The position numbers were made by a program, and so were the translations under genes. Source: Brachybacterium faecium DSM 4810 (GTDB lineage Bacteria > Actinomycetota > Actinomycetes > Actinomycetales > Dermabacteraceae). Taken from it: DNA of 64,000 nucleotides. Numbering within the stretch: the first letter of the stretch is position 1; each line of letters starts with the position of its first letter. This document shows, one piece after another, positions 7,774-16,357 of this stretch. The stretch lies in the NCBI GenBank assembly GCA_000023405.1, contig CP001643.1, forward strand, positions 1,798,001 through 1,862,000, read 5' to 3'. The notes beneath the pieces are model-generated. The model made no database searches, was not told where the DNA came from, and saw nothing but the letters and a program-made list of their open reading frames with translations.

Positions 7774-8735
7774 GGGGCTCCTTCGTCGTCGGCGCCCGTG
7801 TCCGTGCCGGGCGCGAGGTCGGCGAGCAGTCGTACGGCTCCGGGCAGGACGCGCGCACGCAGGGGCAGCACCGCGCGGGGCTCCCCGTCGGCGTAGGCCC
7901 GCAGCGTCCGGCCGTGGCGGAGGCCGACGACCACCTCGCGCACAGGGCGGATGTCAACGGCCTCGAGGGTGGTGTGGGTGCCGGCGAAGACGCGGGGGAA
8001 CAGCCGCAGCAGCTGGGCCCGGCCGATCCCGGAGACGGTGGCGAGCTCGAGGACGCCGTCGTCGATGCGGGAGTGCGGCACCATCTGCATGCCGCCGCCG
8101 AACATGCCCGAGCTGCACAGCGTCAGCACGGTCGCGTCGATCTCGGTGCGCTCGCCCCCGTCGACCTCGAGCCAGAACGGCAGAGGGGTGAAGGCGGGCA
8201 GCTCGCGCAGCACCGCGGTGGTGTAGCGGATGGTGTGGCCGGTGCGGGTGCTGTTGGCGCGGGCGTTGACCAGGGCGTCGAAGCCGAGGTTCACATTGCC
8301 CAGGGCGAGGGTGCGCTGGGACGGCGCATGCTCGCCCACGGCGGTGATCTCGATCGCGTCGATCGTCACCACCGGGCGGGACAGCGCGTGCAGCAGCGCA
8401 CGGGTCGAGGTCTCCGGATCGTTCACCGCGAGCCCGAGGGAGCGGGCGAAGTCGTTGCCGCTGCCGGCGGGCACGATGCCCAGCCGCACCGGGGTGCCGG
8501 CGACGATCTCGGCACCGAGCGAGACGGTGCCGTCACCGCCCACCACGACCAGGGCGGTGAGCGAGTCGCGCACCTCCTCGGCGCGAGCCCGGGCCACCGG
8601 CGCGGACGGACCCGAGAGGTCCACCACCGAGATGCCGGCCAGCCGCAGCAGATGGCCCACCTGCCGGCCGACGCGGTGTGCGGTCCCCTGGGCCGCCGTC
8701 GGGTTGGCGAGCAGGCCCACCCGGAGTCTGCTCAC
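7770..8735 (-). CDS. Diacylglycerol/sphingosine kinase-like lipid kinase
   Basis: 321 residues. DAGK catalytic-domain features: LLANPTA at the N-terminus, the nucleotide-binding VVVGGDGTVSLG near residues 64-75, then IVPAGSGNDFARSLG. A C-terminal beta-rich domain with VLTLCSSGMFGGGMQMVP and a final ADGEPRA follows the YegS/DgkB pattern. Such enzymes phosphorylate diacylglycerol or related lipids at the membrane. The GTG start overlaps the tatC stop and the stop overlaps helY, so it is translationally coupled in the tat-helY operon. Substrate specificity cannot be inferred. Confidence 0.9.
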   Translation of the reverse strand: MSRLRVGLLANPTAAQGTAHRVGRQVGHLLRLAGISVVDLSGPSAPVARARAEEVRDSLTALVVVGGDGTVSLGAEIVAGTPVRLGIVPAGSGNDFARSLGLAVNDPETSTRALLHALSRPVVTIDAIEITAVGEHAPSQRTLALGNVNLGFDALVNARANSTRTGHTIRYTTAVLRELPAFTPLPFWLEVDGGERTEIDATVLTLCSSGMFGGGMQMVPHSRIDDGVLELATVSGIGRAQLLRLFPRVFAGTHTTLEAVDIRPVREVVVGLRHGRTLRAYADGEPRAVLPLRARVLPGAVRLLADLAPGTDTGADDEGAP

Positions 8736-9607
8736 CGGCGGTCCTCGTCCGCATCATCCAGGCGGGAGGGGCCGTCGATGCTGCTGGCCTGGTCGTCGTC
8801 GAGCTCTTCGTCCTCTGCGGTGCCCTTGCGGCGGTCGTGGATCATCGCGATCGCGATCGCCCCGAAGAACAGGCCGGCGATCGCGCTGGCCATGACGATG
8901 AGGGTGATGGGCTCCGGGGTCGGCACCATCACGGCGGTGAAGACGAAGCTGATGAAGATGATCCAGCGCCAGCCCTTGAGCATCGTGCGTCCGCGCACGA
9001 GGCCCATGAAGTTCAGCAGCACCATCACCACCGGGATGACGAAGGCGATGCCGAAGGCGAGCATCGTCTTGACCAGGAGGGAGAGGTAGTCGTCGTACTT
9101 GATCAGCTGCTCGACCTGGTCCTGCTGGGGGGTGAAGCTCAGCAGGACGGGCACCAGCTGGTTCACCGCCCAGTAGCCGGCCGCGCAGCCGAGGAAGAAC
9201 AGCGGGATCGCGGTGCCGAAGAACCCGATCGCGTACTTGCGCTCGTTGCGGTGCAGGCCGGGCATCACGAACAGCCAGGTCTGGAGCATGATGACCGGCG
9301 AGGAGAGCAGCAGGCCGACGTACGCCGACATCTGCAGCTTCACGTTCAGCCCCGTGCCGACGCCCTGGAAGTTCAGGTCCGCCTTGAGCCCCTGGGCGGC
9401 GGCGAGCCGGAACGGGCGCTGCAGCGCCGCGAAGACCCAGTCGAAGGCGAACCAGCCCACGACGGCGAGCAGCACCACCGCGATCGCGCAGATCATCAGG
9501 CGATTGCGCAGCTCGGTGAGGTGTTCGCCGAGGGACATGCGCCCCTCGGGGTCCCTGCGGGATTTCTTCGCGGGTCTGGCCTCCGCCCGGCCCTGATCAC
9601 TCGCCAC
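8732..9607 (-). CDS. tatC: Sec-independent translocase subunit TatC
   Basis: 291 residues. TatC is the multi-spanning receptor of the Tat system that recognises twin-arginine signal peptides. After a charged 23-residue N-terminus, the conserved MSLGEHLTELRNRLM segment precedes the first membrane helix. QTWLFVMPGLHRNERKY is the diagnostic TatC motif, and about six hydrophobic segments can be counted. The C-terminal tail is acidic. It follows tatA by 121 bases and overlaps the lipid kinase by four bases. A later ATG at residue 24 would still keep the whole conserved domain, so the exact start is open. Confidence 0.96.
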   Translation of the reverse strand: MASDQGRAEARPAKKSRRDPEGRMSLGEHLTELRNRLMICAIAVVLLAVVGWFAFDWVFAALQRPFRLAAAQGLKADLNFQGVGTGLNVKLQMSAYVGLLLSSPVIMLQTWLFVMPGLHRNERKYAIGFFGTAIPLFFLGCAAGYWAVNQLVPVLLSFTPQQDQVEQLIKYDDYLSLLVKTMLAFGIAFVIPVVMVLLNFMGLVRGRTMLKGWRWIIFISFVFTAVMVPTPEPITLIVMASAIAGLFFGAIAIAMIHDRRKGTAEDEELDDDQASSIDGPSRLDDADEDRR

Positions 9608-9728
9608 GGATGTGTGTCCTCCCAGCGCTCCGAGCCCGGGCGATCACTCGCCCGGACCCGTGGTCGACGACGGCCGCATCACCGAAGGGCGATGCGCCGT
9701 CCGAAAGCTCGATCGTGACGGCCGACGC

Positions 9729-10055
9729 TCAGTCGCGGCGGTAGGGCTCGTCGTCCTCGTGAGCCCGGATCGGCTCGCGGTCGCGCTCGGCGTCGTCGCG
9801 GGGGTCGTACTCGCGGGTCTCGGGGGCGCGGCGATCGCGATCCTCGTCGCGGGGGCGCGTGGAGCGGGCGGGGCGGTCGTCCTCCGACTCCCCGTCCTCC
9901 TGCTCGTCGCCTCGGAGCTCCTCGACCTCGCTCTTGAAGATGCGCATCGACTTGCCCATGTTGCGGGCCAGGCCCGGAAGTTTGTTGGCACCGAACAGCA
10001 GGATCGCCGCCACGATGATGATGACGATCGGCCACGGTGAGCGGAAGAAGCCCAT
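9729..10055 (-). CDS. tatA: Sec-independent translocase subunit TatA
   Basis: 108 residues from the chosen ATG. A single N-terminal membrane helix ([20 protein letters not shown]), the [11 protein letters not shown] hinge and an amphipathic helix are exactly the TatA/E layout; the remaining 60 residues are a charged Asp/Glu/Arg tail. TatA oligomers form the translocation path with TatC. Frames extending upstream would add 14 residues before the helix. The ATG at 10055 is preferred because AAAGGA sits at proper distance and the protein then begins MGFFRSPW, as in homologues. pafBC lies 132 bases upstream in the same direction. Confidence 0.94.
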   Translation of the reverse strand: MGFFRSPWPIVIIIVAAILLFGANKLPGLARNMGKSMRIFKSEVEELRGDEQEDGESEDDRPARSTRPRDEDRDRRAPETREYDPRDDAERDREPIRAHEDDEPYRRD

Positions 10056-10187
10056 GGAAGTTCCTTTCAAAAGCGCCATGACACAGCGCGGGCGCACCTA
10101 TCATCCCACAGCGGACTGGGCGTCGAACGAGCCGCACCGAGGGCGGAACGGCCCACCGCGCGGCGGGCCGTCCCAGGGTAACGGCTG

Positions 10188-12197
10188 CTACGGGGTGTGA
10201 CGTGCAACCGCACCCCGCGCCACGGTCACGATCGTGTCTCTCAGGGCCGGGGGCGAGAGCACCTCGGCCGCGCCGGCGGATTCCAGCACCGCATCCACGA
10301 GCGGCGCGAGCAGCGGATCCTCCAGCCGCGCGAAGGTCGAGCCGTCGTCATCGGCCTCGGCCGGGTCCCGCAGCTCGGCGGCCGCGAAGGATTCCGCGAT
10401 CCAGTGCCCGGCCGGGCCCAGCCGCAGCCAGACCTCACCCTCGACCCGCCCGGCCAGGGACGGGCCGTCACCGGCATCCGGCCTGCTCATCGGCGTCCCG
10501 TCCGACAGCAGCTCGACGATCCGGTCCAGTCGGAAGCGGCGCCGGCCCTCGGCGAGCTCGCAGTCGGCGAGCAGGTACGAGCGCGCGCCGTCGGTCTCGA
10601 TGCGCAGCGGGCGGATGCGGCGCACGCTCGTGCCGGCCCGGTCCGCGGAGGAATAGCGGATCGTCAGATGCGTCCCGGCGGAACCGGGCTCGGCGCGCAG
10701 CGCCGCATGGATCGCCCCGAGCACCTGCTCGGCGCGATCGGCGGTGCGGGCGGCCATCTCGTCCGCGGTCGCGGCCTCGGCGATCTCCGAGCGGGTGGGC
10801 ACCCGGACGCTGTCCTCCTCGCCCGCGGCCCCGGAGACGGCGCCCAGCAGCTTCGCGCGGGCGGAGTCCAGCGCCTGCTCGGCCTGGCCGGTGCCGGGCT
10901 CGAGCGCGGCGAGGCCGGCGAGCAGGGCCGTGATCTCGACGGCGCTGAGGCTCAGGGCGCGACGCAGCGGCTCGGCGTTGCGCACCCGCACCGTCCCGTG
11001 CTCCCATTCCGCCTCGATGAGGTCCTCCCAGCCGGCGCCCATGTCGCCGCACACGAAGAGCACCTGCAGGTCGGTGATGAGCTGTTTTTCGGTGATGTCC
11101 AGCGCTGCGGCGAGCTCGTCGAGGGCGACCTCCCCGCGGGACATGACGTAGGAGGCCGCGGAGATCAGCCGGGAGAGGTGGTCTCCGCTCTGCGGTGTGA
11201 CCCGGATCCGCGGCGAGGGGCGGGTGGCGGCGCGCTCGAGCACGGCCGTCTCCGCCGGCCCGTCGTGCGCTGCCGCGATCGCGGTGAGCACCTCGACCAG
11301 CTCCTCGCGCCACAGCACCGGCTCCCGCAGCTCGATCCAGCGGACATCGGCCAGCAGTAGCCGGCGGGCGGCGGGCCGGGGCATGCTCGGCAGGCGCACG
11401 TCCTCCTCCTCGAGGGAGGCCCCGGCACGGTCGCGCAGGGAGAGCGCCTTGTAGGGCGCCGCACGGAGCACCGCGGCGGCGCGATCGTCGCTGTCGAGCA
11501 GCCGCTCGAGGACCTCGCCGAGATCAGTCCGCTCCGGCCGGGGCTGGAGCGCTGCGGGACCCTCCGCGGGGAAGGACTCGATGCGCGAGGCCCGGAACAC
11601 GCGGGGTGCGGCGCGGTCGAGATCCCAGCCATGGACGTACCAGTGGCCCTCGTGCACGCCCACCACCCACGGCTCGACCCGGCGCTCGGCAGGGGCGCCG
11701 TGGGTGCTGCGGTAGGTGAAGCGCACGGACCGGCCGGCGACGACCGCCTCGAGCAGCGGGGTGAGCACCGGCAGCGACTCGACGGCGCCGCGAGGGGTGC
11801 GCCGCAGCAGGTCCGGATCCGCGTCATGCCCCAGGCTGAGCAGCTTCGCGCGGACGCGCCGCGCCGCTCCCCCGGCGGCTGTCGCATCCCAGGCCCGGCT
11901 CGCCGCGAGCAGCACCGTGTACTCCTCGGTGGTGAGATCGAGCACGGCGCCGGAGCCTGCGGTGTCGATGCGGTACTGCACGGTGTTCTCGTCGAGCACG
12001 TCCCGCTCGGTCACGAGCGGCAGGCCGAGCGCGATGATCGAGGCCTTGTCGCGCTCGAACATCCGCTCTGCGGCCTGCTCCGAGACCGCCTCGGCGTAAT
12101 CGGGGATCACGGCGAACAGCTTCGCGCGGTCGATGCGCCGTCGCGAGCCGATCGTCATGATGACGTTGAGCAGTCTCTCCACACTCTTCGAAGCCAC
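10188..12197 (-). CDS. pafBC: PafBC, fused WYL-domain transcriptional activator of the DNA damage response
   Basis: 669 residues containing two copies of the HTH-WYL-C-terminal extension unit normally split between PafB and PafC. The first helix-turn-helix region is at residues 1-75 (KSVERLLNVIMTIGS), with a WYL-type core at GHWYVHGWDLD. The second begins near residue 330 (RLISAASYVMSRGEVALDELA), with its core at RSYLLADCELAE. PafBC activates the LexA-independent mycobacterial DNA damage response as a heterodimer; naturally fused versions are known in some Actinobacteria. The GTG start lies six bases after a TAGTCT box, so the mRNA is probably leaderless. It is followed by tatA-tatC as usual but is far from pafA. 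Confidence 0.93.
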   Translation of the reverse strand: MASKSVERLLNVIMTIGSRRRIDRAKLFAVIPDYAEAVSEQAAERMFERDKASIIALGLPLVTERDVLDENTVQYRIDTAGSGAVLDLTTEEYTVLLAASRAWDATAAGGAARRVRAKLLSLGHDADPDLLRRTPRGAVESLPVLTPLLEAVVAGRSVRFTYRSTHGAPAERRVEPWVVGVHEGHWYVHGWDLDRAAPRVFRASRIESFPAEGPAALQPRPERTDLGEVLERLLDSDDRAAAVLRAAPYKALSLRDRAGASLEEEDVRLPSMPRPAARRLLLADVRWIELREPVLWREELVEVLTAIAAAHDGPAETAVLERAATRPSPRIRVTPQSGDHLSRLISAASYVMSRGEVALDELAAALDITEKQLITDLQVLFVCGDMGAGWEDLIEAEWEHGTVRVRNAEPLRRALSLSAVEITALLAGLAALEPGTGQAEQALDSARAKLLGAVSGAAGEEDSVRVPTRSEIAEAATADEMAARTADRAEQVLGAIHAALRAEPGSAGTHLTIRYSSADRAGTSVRRIRPLRIETDGARSYLLADCELAEGRRRFRLDRIVELLSDGTPMSRPDAGDGPSLAGRVEGEVWLRLGPAGHWIAESFAAAELRDPAEADDDGSTFARLEDPLLAPLVDAVLESAGAAEVLSPPALRDTIVTVARGAVARHTP

Positions 12198-12203
12198 CTG
12201 GCC

Positions 12204-12209
12204 AGACTA
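12204..12209 (-). promoter_or_regulatory. -10 box of pafBC, leaderless layout
   Basis: TAGTCT on the minus strand ends six bases before the pafBC GTG, placing the expected transcription start on the start codon. No ribosome site is visible. No good -35 hexamer was found, nor the TTGTCRGTG element of PafBC-dependent promoters. Confidence 0.45.
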
Positions 12210-12252
12210 GCCGCCGGGCGACGCTGAGTGCGCCGATACCGCTCTGCGGCCC

Positions 12253-12258
12253 TAGGCT
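12253..12258 (+). promoter_or_regulatory. -10 box of the DUF3866 gene, leaderless layout
   Basis: TAGGCT ends six bases before the ATG at 12265. It mirrors the divergent pafBC box, so the 67-base intergenic region would hold two back-to-back leaderless promoters. Confidence 0.45.
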
Positions 12259-12264
12259 GGGGGC

Positions 12265-13380
12265 ATGCTGCGATGGGAACGGGGAACCGTGAAGAGCGCT
12301 CTGGGCTCCTGGCCGGGTGTCGACCGGGTCGAGGTGGAGCTCGAGGACGGGACCGGCACGGTCCCCGCGATCGCCTACCGGGAGCTGACCGGGCAGCCGC
12401 TCCCCGGCGAACTGGTGCTGCTGAACACCAATGCGCTGCGCCGGGAGCTGGGCACCGGGGGTGACGCCATGGTGGTGGCGCGCCCCGAGATGCTGCCCGC
12501 TGCCGAGGAGGTCGCCGGGCACATGGTCAAGGCCCGCTACACCCCGATGCAGACCATCGTCGACGCGATCGACGATCCGGCCGGCGAGCACTACGAGACC
12601 CTCCGCGCCGCCAAGCGGATCGACGGGATGCCCGTGGTCGTCGCCGACCTCCACTCCTCCCTGCCCGCGATCATCGCCGGGATCCGCGCGCACCGGCGCT
12701 CGGCCCGCATCGCGTATGTGCACAGCGACGCGGCCGCGCTCCCGGCCGCATACTCGCGCAGCGCGGCACGGCTACGCGAGGCGGAGCTGCTGACCAGCGT
12801 CATCAGCGCCGGCCAGTCCTTCGGCGGCGATCTCGAGGCGGTCACCGTGCACTCCGCCCTGCTGGGCGCCAAGCACGTGGTGGGCGCGGATGTCGCGATC
12901 GTCATCCAGGGCCCGGGCAACCTCGGCTCCGGCACCGGCTGGGGCTTCTCCGGCGTGCAGGCCGCCGAGGCCCTCCACGCCGCCGCAGTGCTCGGCGGGC
13001 AGGGCGTGGCCACTCTGCGGGTCTCGGGAGCCGACGAGCGCAAGCGGCACCGGGGCCTGTCCCACCACTCCTCGACGACCTACGGCCGGGCGCTGCTCTC
13101 CCCCGTCCACCTGCCCGTCCTGCCCCGCAACGACTCGCGATACAACGCTTTTCATGAGTCCGTGCGCAAACAGGTGAAATCCACGATCCTCAAGCCGGCG
13201 AAGAAGCGCGGTGTGCTCCATCAGCTCACCGAGGTCGATGCCAAGGGGCTGCGCGACGCGCTCGAGGACATGCCGGTGCGCATGACCACCATGGGCCGGA
13301 CCCTCGCAGAGGATCCCGCCGCATTCCAGTACGCGGCGCTGGCCGGGCGCTGCGCCGCGGAGCTCGCCCTGCGGGAGTGA
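12265..13380 (+). CDS. DUF3866 family protein
   Basis: 371 residues. Matches the actinobacterial DUF3866 family: N-terminal MLRWERGTV, a central VVADLHSSLPAIIAGIRA region, IVIQGPGNLGSGTGWGFSG, and RHRGLSHHSSTTYGR near residue 270. The conserved His, Asp and Ser residues (DLHSS, SHHSS) suggest an enzyme, but no function has been established. The family is commonly found beside pafBC/helY, as here, where it is divergent from pafBC. Soluble; no signal peptide or membrane segment is visible. The ATG has no ribosome site but lies six bases after a TAGGCT box. Confidence 0.85.
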   Translation: MLRWERGTVKSALGSWPGVDRVEVELEDGTGTVPAIAYRELTGQPLPGELVLLNTNALRRELGTGGDAMVVARPEMLPAAEEVAGHMVKARYTPMQTIVDAIDDPAGEHYETLRAAKRIDGMPVVVADLHSSLPAIIAGIRAHRRSARIAYVHSDAAALPAAYSRSAARLREAELLTSVISAGQSFGGDLEAVTVHSALLGAKHVVGADVAIVIQGPGNLGSGTGWGFSGVQAAEALHAAAVLGGQGVATLRVSGADERKRHRGLSHHSSTTYGRALLSPVHLPVLPRNDSRYNAFHESVRKQVKSTILKPAKKRGVLHQLTEVDAKGLRDALEDMPVRMTTMGRTLAEDPAAFQYAALAGRCAAELALRE

Positions 13381-13513
13381 AGGCGGGGCTCGCGCGAGGC
13401 CGGTGGGTGCCGCGGTTCCGTGCGTGCGTGACCGTCTGTGCGTGCATGACCGGCGGGTCCGTGTGTGCGACTCCCGCTCAGTCGTCGGGCCCGGTCACCG
13501 GCAGTCGACGGGC

Positions 13514-13984
13514 TCAGTCGCCGGGCGCCTCGCCGCGTTCGCGGATGAGCTGCTGCAGCGTGTGGGCCGCCGCGATCGCCCGGTCGCCGTCATAGCGCTG
13601 GATCGCGTGGAGCGGGAGCGTGCGTCCGTCGGCGAGATCGAGATGTGCCCACGGATCCCCCATCGGGAAGCTGATGCCGAGCACCTCGGGCCATTCCAGG
13701 CTGCGCGTGCGCATCAGGTTGCGCACCTCGATCTCCTGCGGGCGGGCGGTGACCTTCACCGATGCCTCGAGGTGGCAGAACACCGCCACCAGCACTCCGA
13801 TGGCGAGGAGACCGATCCGCCCGCCCATCTGGAAGCTCGTGATCAGCAGCGCACCGCCGATCATCCCCGCCATCACCACGGCTGCGCTGAAGTAGGCGGC
13901 GAGCCGCACCGCGCGGGGGCGCAGCACGATCGTGGCCCGCTCCTCCCCGCGCGCGTGCTCCGGTCCGGGGGTGCTCATGGCCAT
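13514..13984 (-). CDS. Small membrane protein with PH-like domain
   Basis: 156 residues. Two adjacent hydrophobic segments (about residues 28-45 and 54-69) are followed by VTARPQEIEVRNLMRTRSLEWPEVLGISFPMGDPWAHLDLADGRTLPL broken into strands: a bacterial PH-like fold as in DUF2581/low-molecular-weight membrane antigen 6-type proteins. Family members are widespread in Actinobacteria and have no agreed function. The start lies one base after the hisG stop, so it is the last gene of the hisE-hisG unit; an ATG two codons later is an alternative start. Confidence 0.75.
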   Translation of the reverse strand: MAMSTPGPEHARGEERATIVLRPRAVRLAAYFSAAVVMAGMIGGALLITSFQMGGRIGLLAIGVLVAVFCHLEASVKVTARPQEIEVRNLMRTRSLEWPEVLGISFPMGDPWAHLDLADGRTLPLHAIQRYDGDRAIAAAHTLQQLIRERGEAPGD

Positions 13985-13985
13985 C

Positions 13986-14843
13986 TCAGATGCGGCAGGC
14001 CTGGATCGCGGTGACGAGGATGGCGCGGGCGCCGGCGTCGTAGAGCTCGTCCATCATGCGGTGGGCGGAGCCGCTGTCCACCATGGCGCGCACCGCGGAC
14101 CACTCGCCGCCGTGCAGCGGGGAGACCGTCGGGGACTGCAGACCGGGGGTGATCTGCACTGCCCGCTCGAGCAGGGCCGAGGGGATGTCGTAGTCGAGCA
14201 TGACGTATTCGCGGGCCACGAGCACCCCGCGCACGCGCCGCTCGAGCACCTCGAGGGTGTGGGCGGTCTCCTCCTCGAGCTCGAGCTCGGGGCGGGAGAA
14301 CAGCACGGCCTGGCTGGTCATGATCGCCTCGCCGAAGGGCTCGAGCCCGGCCTGGCGCAGAGTGGTGCCGGTCTCGACCACATCCGCGATGACGTCCGCG
14401 ACGCCGAGGCGGATCGAGGACTCCACCGCACCGTCGAGGTGGACCACCTCGGCGGTGATGCCGCGCTGGGCGAGGTGATCCTCGACGAGGTTCTCGTAGC
14501 TGGTGGCGATGCGTGCGCCCTGCAGCTCGCTGATGTCGCTGCGGGTGCCCGCGGGCGCCGCGTAGCGGAAGGTCGAGCGGGCGAAGCCCAGCGGCAGGAT
14601 CTCGTGGGCCGGGGTGCGGGAGTCCAGCAGCATGTCCTGCCCGGTGATGCCGACATCCACGGTGCCGGAGCCGACGTACACCGCGATGTCACGCGGGCGC
14701 AGGTGGAACAGCTCGACGCCGTTCTCCTCGTCCACGACGACGAGCTCCTTCGCCATGCCGCGGCGCCGGTAGCCGGCTTCCTGCAGCAGATCGGCGGCGG
14801 GCTCGGAGAGAGCGCCCTTGTTGGGGACGGCGATGCGGAGCAC
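13986..14843 (-). CDS. hisG: ATP phosphoribosyltransferase HisG (long form)
   Basis: 285 residues. First step of histidine synthesis: ATP plus PRPP gives phosphoribosyl-ATP. The N-terminus LRIAVPNKGALSEPA, the VGSGTVDVGITGQDML segment and VADVIADVVETGTTLRQAGLE (PRPP site region) are characteristic. A C-terminal domain of about 75 residues (from ITPGLQSPTVSPL) is the regulatory, histidine-binding module of the long form. The frame is open far upstream, but GTG at 14843 has a GAGGAGG site at the right distance and starts exactly at the conserved LRIAVPNKG. hisE lies 80 bases upstream. Confidence 0.96.
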   Translation of the reverse strand: MLRIAVPNKGALSEPAADLLQEAGYRRRGMAKELVVVDEENGVELFHLRPRDIAVYVGSGTVDVGITGQDMLLDSRTPAHEILPLGFARSTFRYAAPAGTRSDISELQGARIATSYENLVEDHLAQRGITAEVVHLDGAVESSIRLGVADVIADVVETGTTLRQAGLEPFGEAIMTSQAVLFSRPELELEEETAHTLEVLERRVRGVLVAREYVMLDYDIPSALLERAVQITPGLQSPTVSPLHGGEWSAVRAMVDSGSAHRMMDELYDAGARAILVTAIQACRI

Positions 14844-14923
14844 TGATCCTCCTCGGCCGCTGCGGCGGCCAGGTGACGAGATGGGACGGGAGTCGGGGTG
14901 GCGGAGCGAGGGCGAGCGGCGGC

Positions 14924-15187
14924 TCAGAGCTGCCGGTAGACGTCCTCGAGGGAGATGTCCTTCGCGATCATCATCACCTGCAGGTGATAGAGCAGCTGGC
15001 TGATCTCCATCGCGGCGTCGTCCTTGGACTCGTACTCGCAGGCCATCCACACCTCGGCGGCCTCCTCCACGATCTTCTTGCCGATCTGATGGACGCCGCC
15101 GTCGAGTTCGCGGACGGTGCCCGATCCCTCGGGTCGGGTGCGGGCCTTCTCGGTGAGCTCGGCGAACAGTGCCTCGAAATCCTTCAC
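14924..15187 (-). CDS. hisE: Phosphoribosyl-ATP pyrophosphatase HisE
   Basis: 87 residues, the normal actinobacterial size. It removes pyrophosphate from phosphoribosyl-ATP, the second step of histidine synthesis. The MazG-like helical fold is seen in [18 protein letters not shown] and [14 protein letters not shown], which carry the Glu/Asp metal ligands (EExxE then ExxxL/D). A GTG at 15193, two codons upstream, is an alternative start. The frame continues without stops upstream through the 54-bp tandem repeat, but that stretch is not part of HisE homologues. Confidence 0.95.
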   Translation of the reverse strand: MKDFEALFAELTEKARTRPEGSGTVRELDGGVHQIGKKIVEEAAEVWMACEYESKDDAAMEISQLLYHLQVMMIAKDISLEDVYRQL

Positions 15188-15246
15188 GCCCACAGGGTAC
15201 GCGCCCTCGCGGGGCGGTCGCGTCGCGGACCGGCGGGCGGACGGCG

Positions 15247-15431
15247 GCAGCACGTCGATCAGTCCCGCCCGTTCGACTGCTCTCCTACCGCTCGTTCCTC
15301 GCAGTACGTCGACCAGTCCCGCCCGTTCGCCTGCTCTCCTACCGCTCGTTCCTCGCAGCACGTCGATCAGTCCCGCCCGTTCGACTGCTCTGCTACCGCT
15401 CGTTCCTCGCAGCACGTCGATCAGTCCTGAC
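15247..15431. repeat. Tandem repeat, 54-bp unit, 3.4 copies
   Basis: Units begin with GCAG at 15247, 15301, 15355 and 15409; the last is cut after about 23 bases. Copies differ by only a few substitutions. The period is a multiple of three and is open on the minus strand in phase with hisE, where it would encode an 18-residue repeat ([18 protein letters not shown]). It fills the hisE-pnuX gap and includes the pnuX stop codon at 15421-15423. Confidence 0.9.
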
Positions 15432-16128
15432 GCACCGTGGGGTCGAGGTGCGCGGTCTCGACGGTGACCCGTGCCTCCTCGGCGTCCTGGCGGCTGCGCA
15501 CCCGCCACCAGACGAAGAAGCCGGTGAGGGTGAAAGCGCCGTAGAAGACGTACATGAAGGCGCTCGCGTAGTAGCCGGCGCTCAGCAGCAGGGGGACGCC
15601 CACGATGTCCACCGCGACCCAGATCAGCCAGAACTCGACCCATCCCTTGGCCATCCCGAAGGTGGCCAGCAGGCTGCCCATGAAGATCCAGGCATCGGCC
15701 CAGACCGGTTCGTAGGAGCCGAGCATCCGGAAGAGCGGGGTGAGCGCGGCGGTGCCGCCGACGAGCACCACCACCAGCAGTGCGCGGGTGCCCCAGGAGG
15801 CCCAGCGCGGCTCGACCGCGGTGCCGCCCTCGTGCCGGGCCTGGTTCCAGCGCACCCAGCCGTACACGGCGGTGGCGATGAACATCACCTGGCGTCCGGC
15901 CTGGCCGAGCAGGTCGACGGAGTTCGGGCTGCCGAAGACGGTGCCGAGGAACACGGTGAGCAGCAGCAGGTTGCCGGCGATGCCGATCGGCCAGGCCCAC
16001 ACCCGGCGCCGCATCCCGCCGAGCGCGCTGAGCAGTCCGAAGACGTTGCCCAGCACCTCGCGCAGGAGCAGGAACTGGCCGCCGGCGAAGTCGATTCGCG
16101 CGTCGAAGAGCCACTGCAGCAGATCCAT
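15421..16128 (-). CDS. pnuX: PnuC-family vitamin transporter, probably riboflavin transporter PnuX
   Basis: 235 residues with about seven hydrophobic segments and the PnuC-family W-x3-W-type motif in [16 protein letters not shown]. PnuC proteins facilitate nicotinamide riboside entry, but the actinobacterial relative PnuX carries riboflavin and is controlled by an FMN riboswitch (established in Corynebacterium glutamicum). Here an unmistakable FMN aptamer lies about 95 bases upstream, so riboflavin is the likely substrate. AAAGGA precedes the ATG. The stop codon lies within the last partial copy of the 54-bp repeat. PnuC/PnuX assignment rests on the riboswitch more than on residues I can name. 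Confidence 0.88.
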   Translation of the reverse strand: MDLLQWLFDARIDFAGGQFLLLREVLGNVFGLLSALGGMRRRVWAWPIGIAGNLLLLTVFLGTVFGSPNSVDLLGQAGRQVMFIATAVYGWVRWNQARHEGGTAVEPRWASWGTRALLVVVLVGGTAALTPLFRMLGSYEPVWADAWIFMGSLLATFGMAKGWVEFWLIWVAVDIVGVPLLLSAGYYASAFMYVFYGAFTLTGFFVWWRVRSRQDAEEARVTVETAHLDPTVRQD

Positions 16129-16221
16129 CTCGGTCCTTTCCCCACCGGAGGCAGCGGCTCCGGGGACAAAAGGATCCGGCAGGGACCCGTCATGCGCGCA
16201 GCGCGCCCCGAGGACCTGCAG

Positions 16222-16339
16222 GACGTGCGCCTCTCATCCAGGCTGTACTGTCGGCGCCGGAATTCCACCGGCTCCACCGCATGCGCGGGTCGCGGACTGT
16301 CACCGCCGGCTCGGACTTTCACCGACCCCGGAGCACGTC
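16222..16339 (-). promoter_or_regulatory. FMN riboswitch (RFN element)
   Basis: On the minus strand P1 is GACGTGC (16339-16333) pairing perfectly with GCACGTC (16228-16222). Between them lie the conserved blocks in order: CCGGGGTCGGTGAAAGTCC, GAGCCGGCGGTGACAGTCC, GCGACCCGCG, GGTGGA, GCCGACAGTACAGCCTGGATG and AGAGG (each block quoted in part). These match the FMN aptamer core that binds flavin mononucleotide. A CCGGAG/CTCCGG hairpin flanked by CCCC/GGGG lies between the aptamer and the AAAGGA ribosome site of pnuX and may be the expression platform. FMN binding is expected to reduce transporter synthesis. Confidence 0.95.
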
Positions 16340-16357
16340 ACTGATCGTGACGCGCCC

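Noticed and set aside
15247..15431. CRISPR-like array
   Set aside because: The repeats are head-to-tail without unique spacers, and there are no cas genes; it is a simple tandem repeat.
15421..16128. Nicotinamide riboside transporter PnuC
   Set aside because: Possible by homology, but the FMN aptamer in the leader argues for riboflavin (PnuX); kept only as the alternative.
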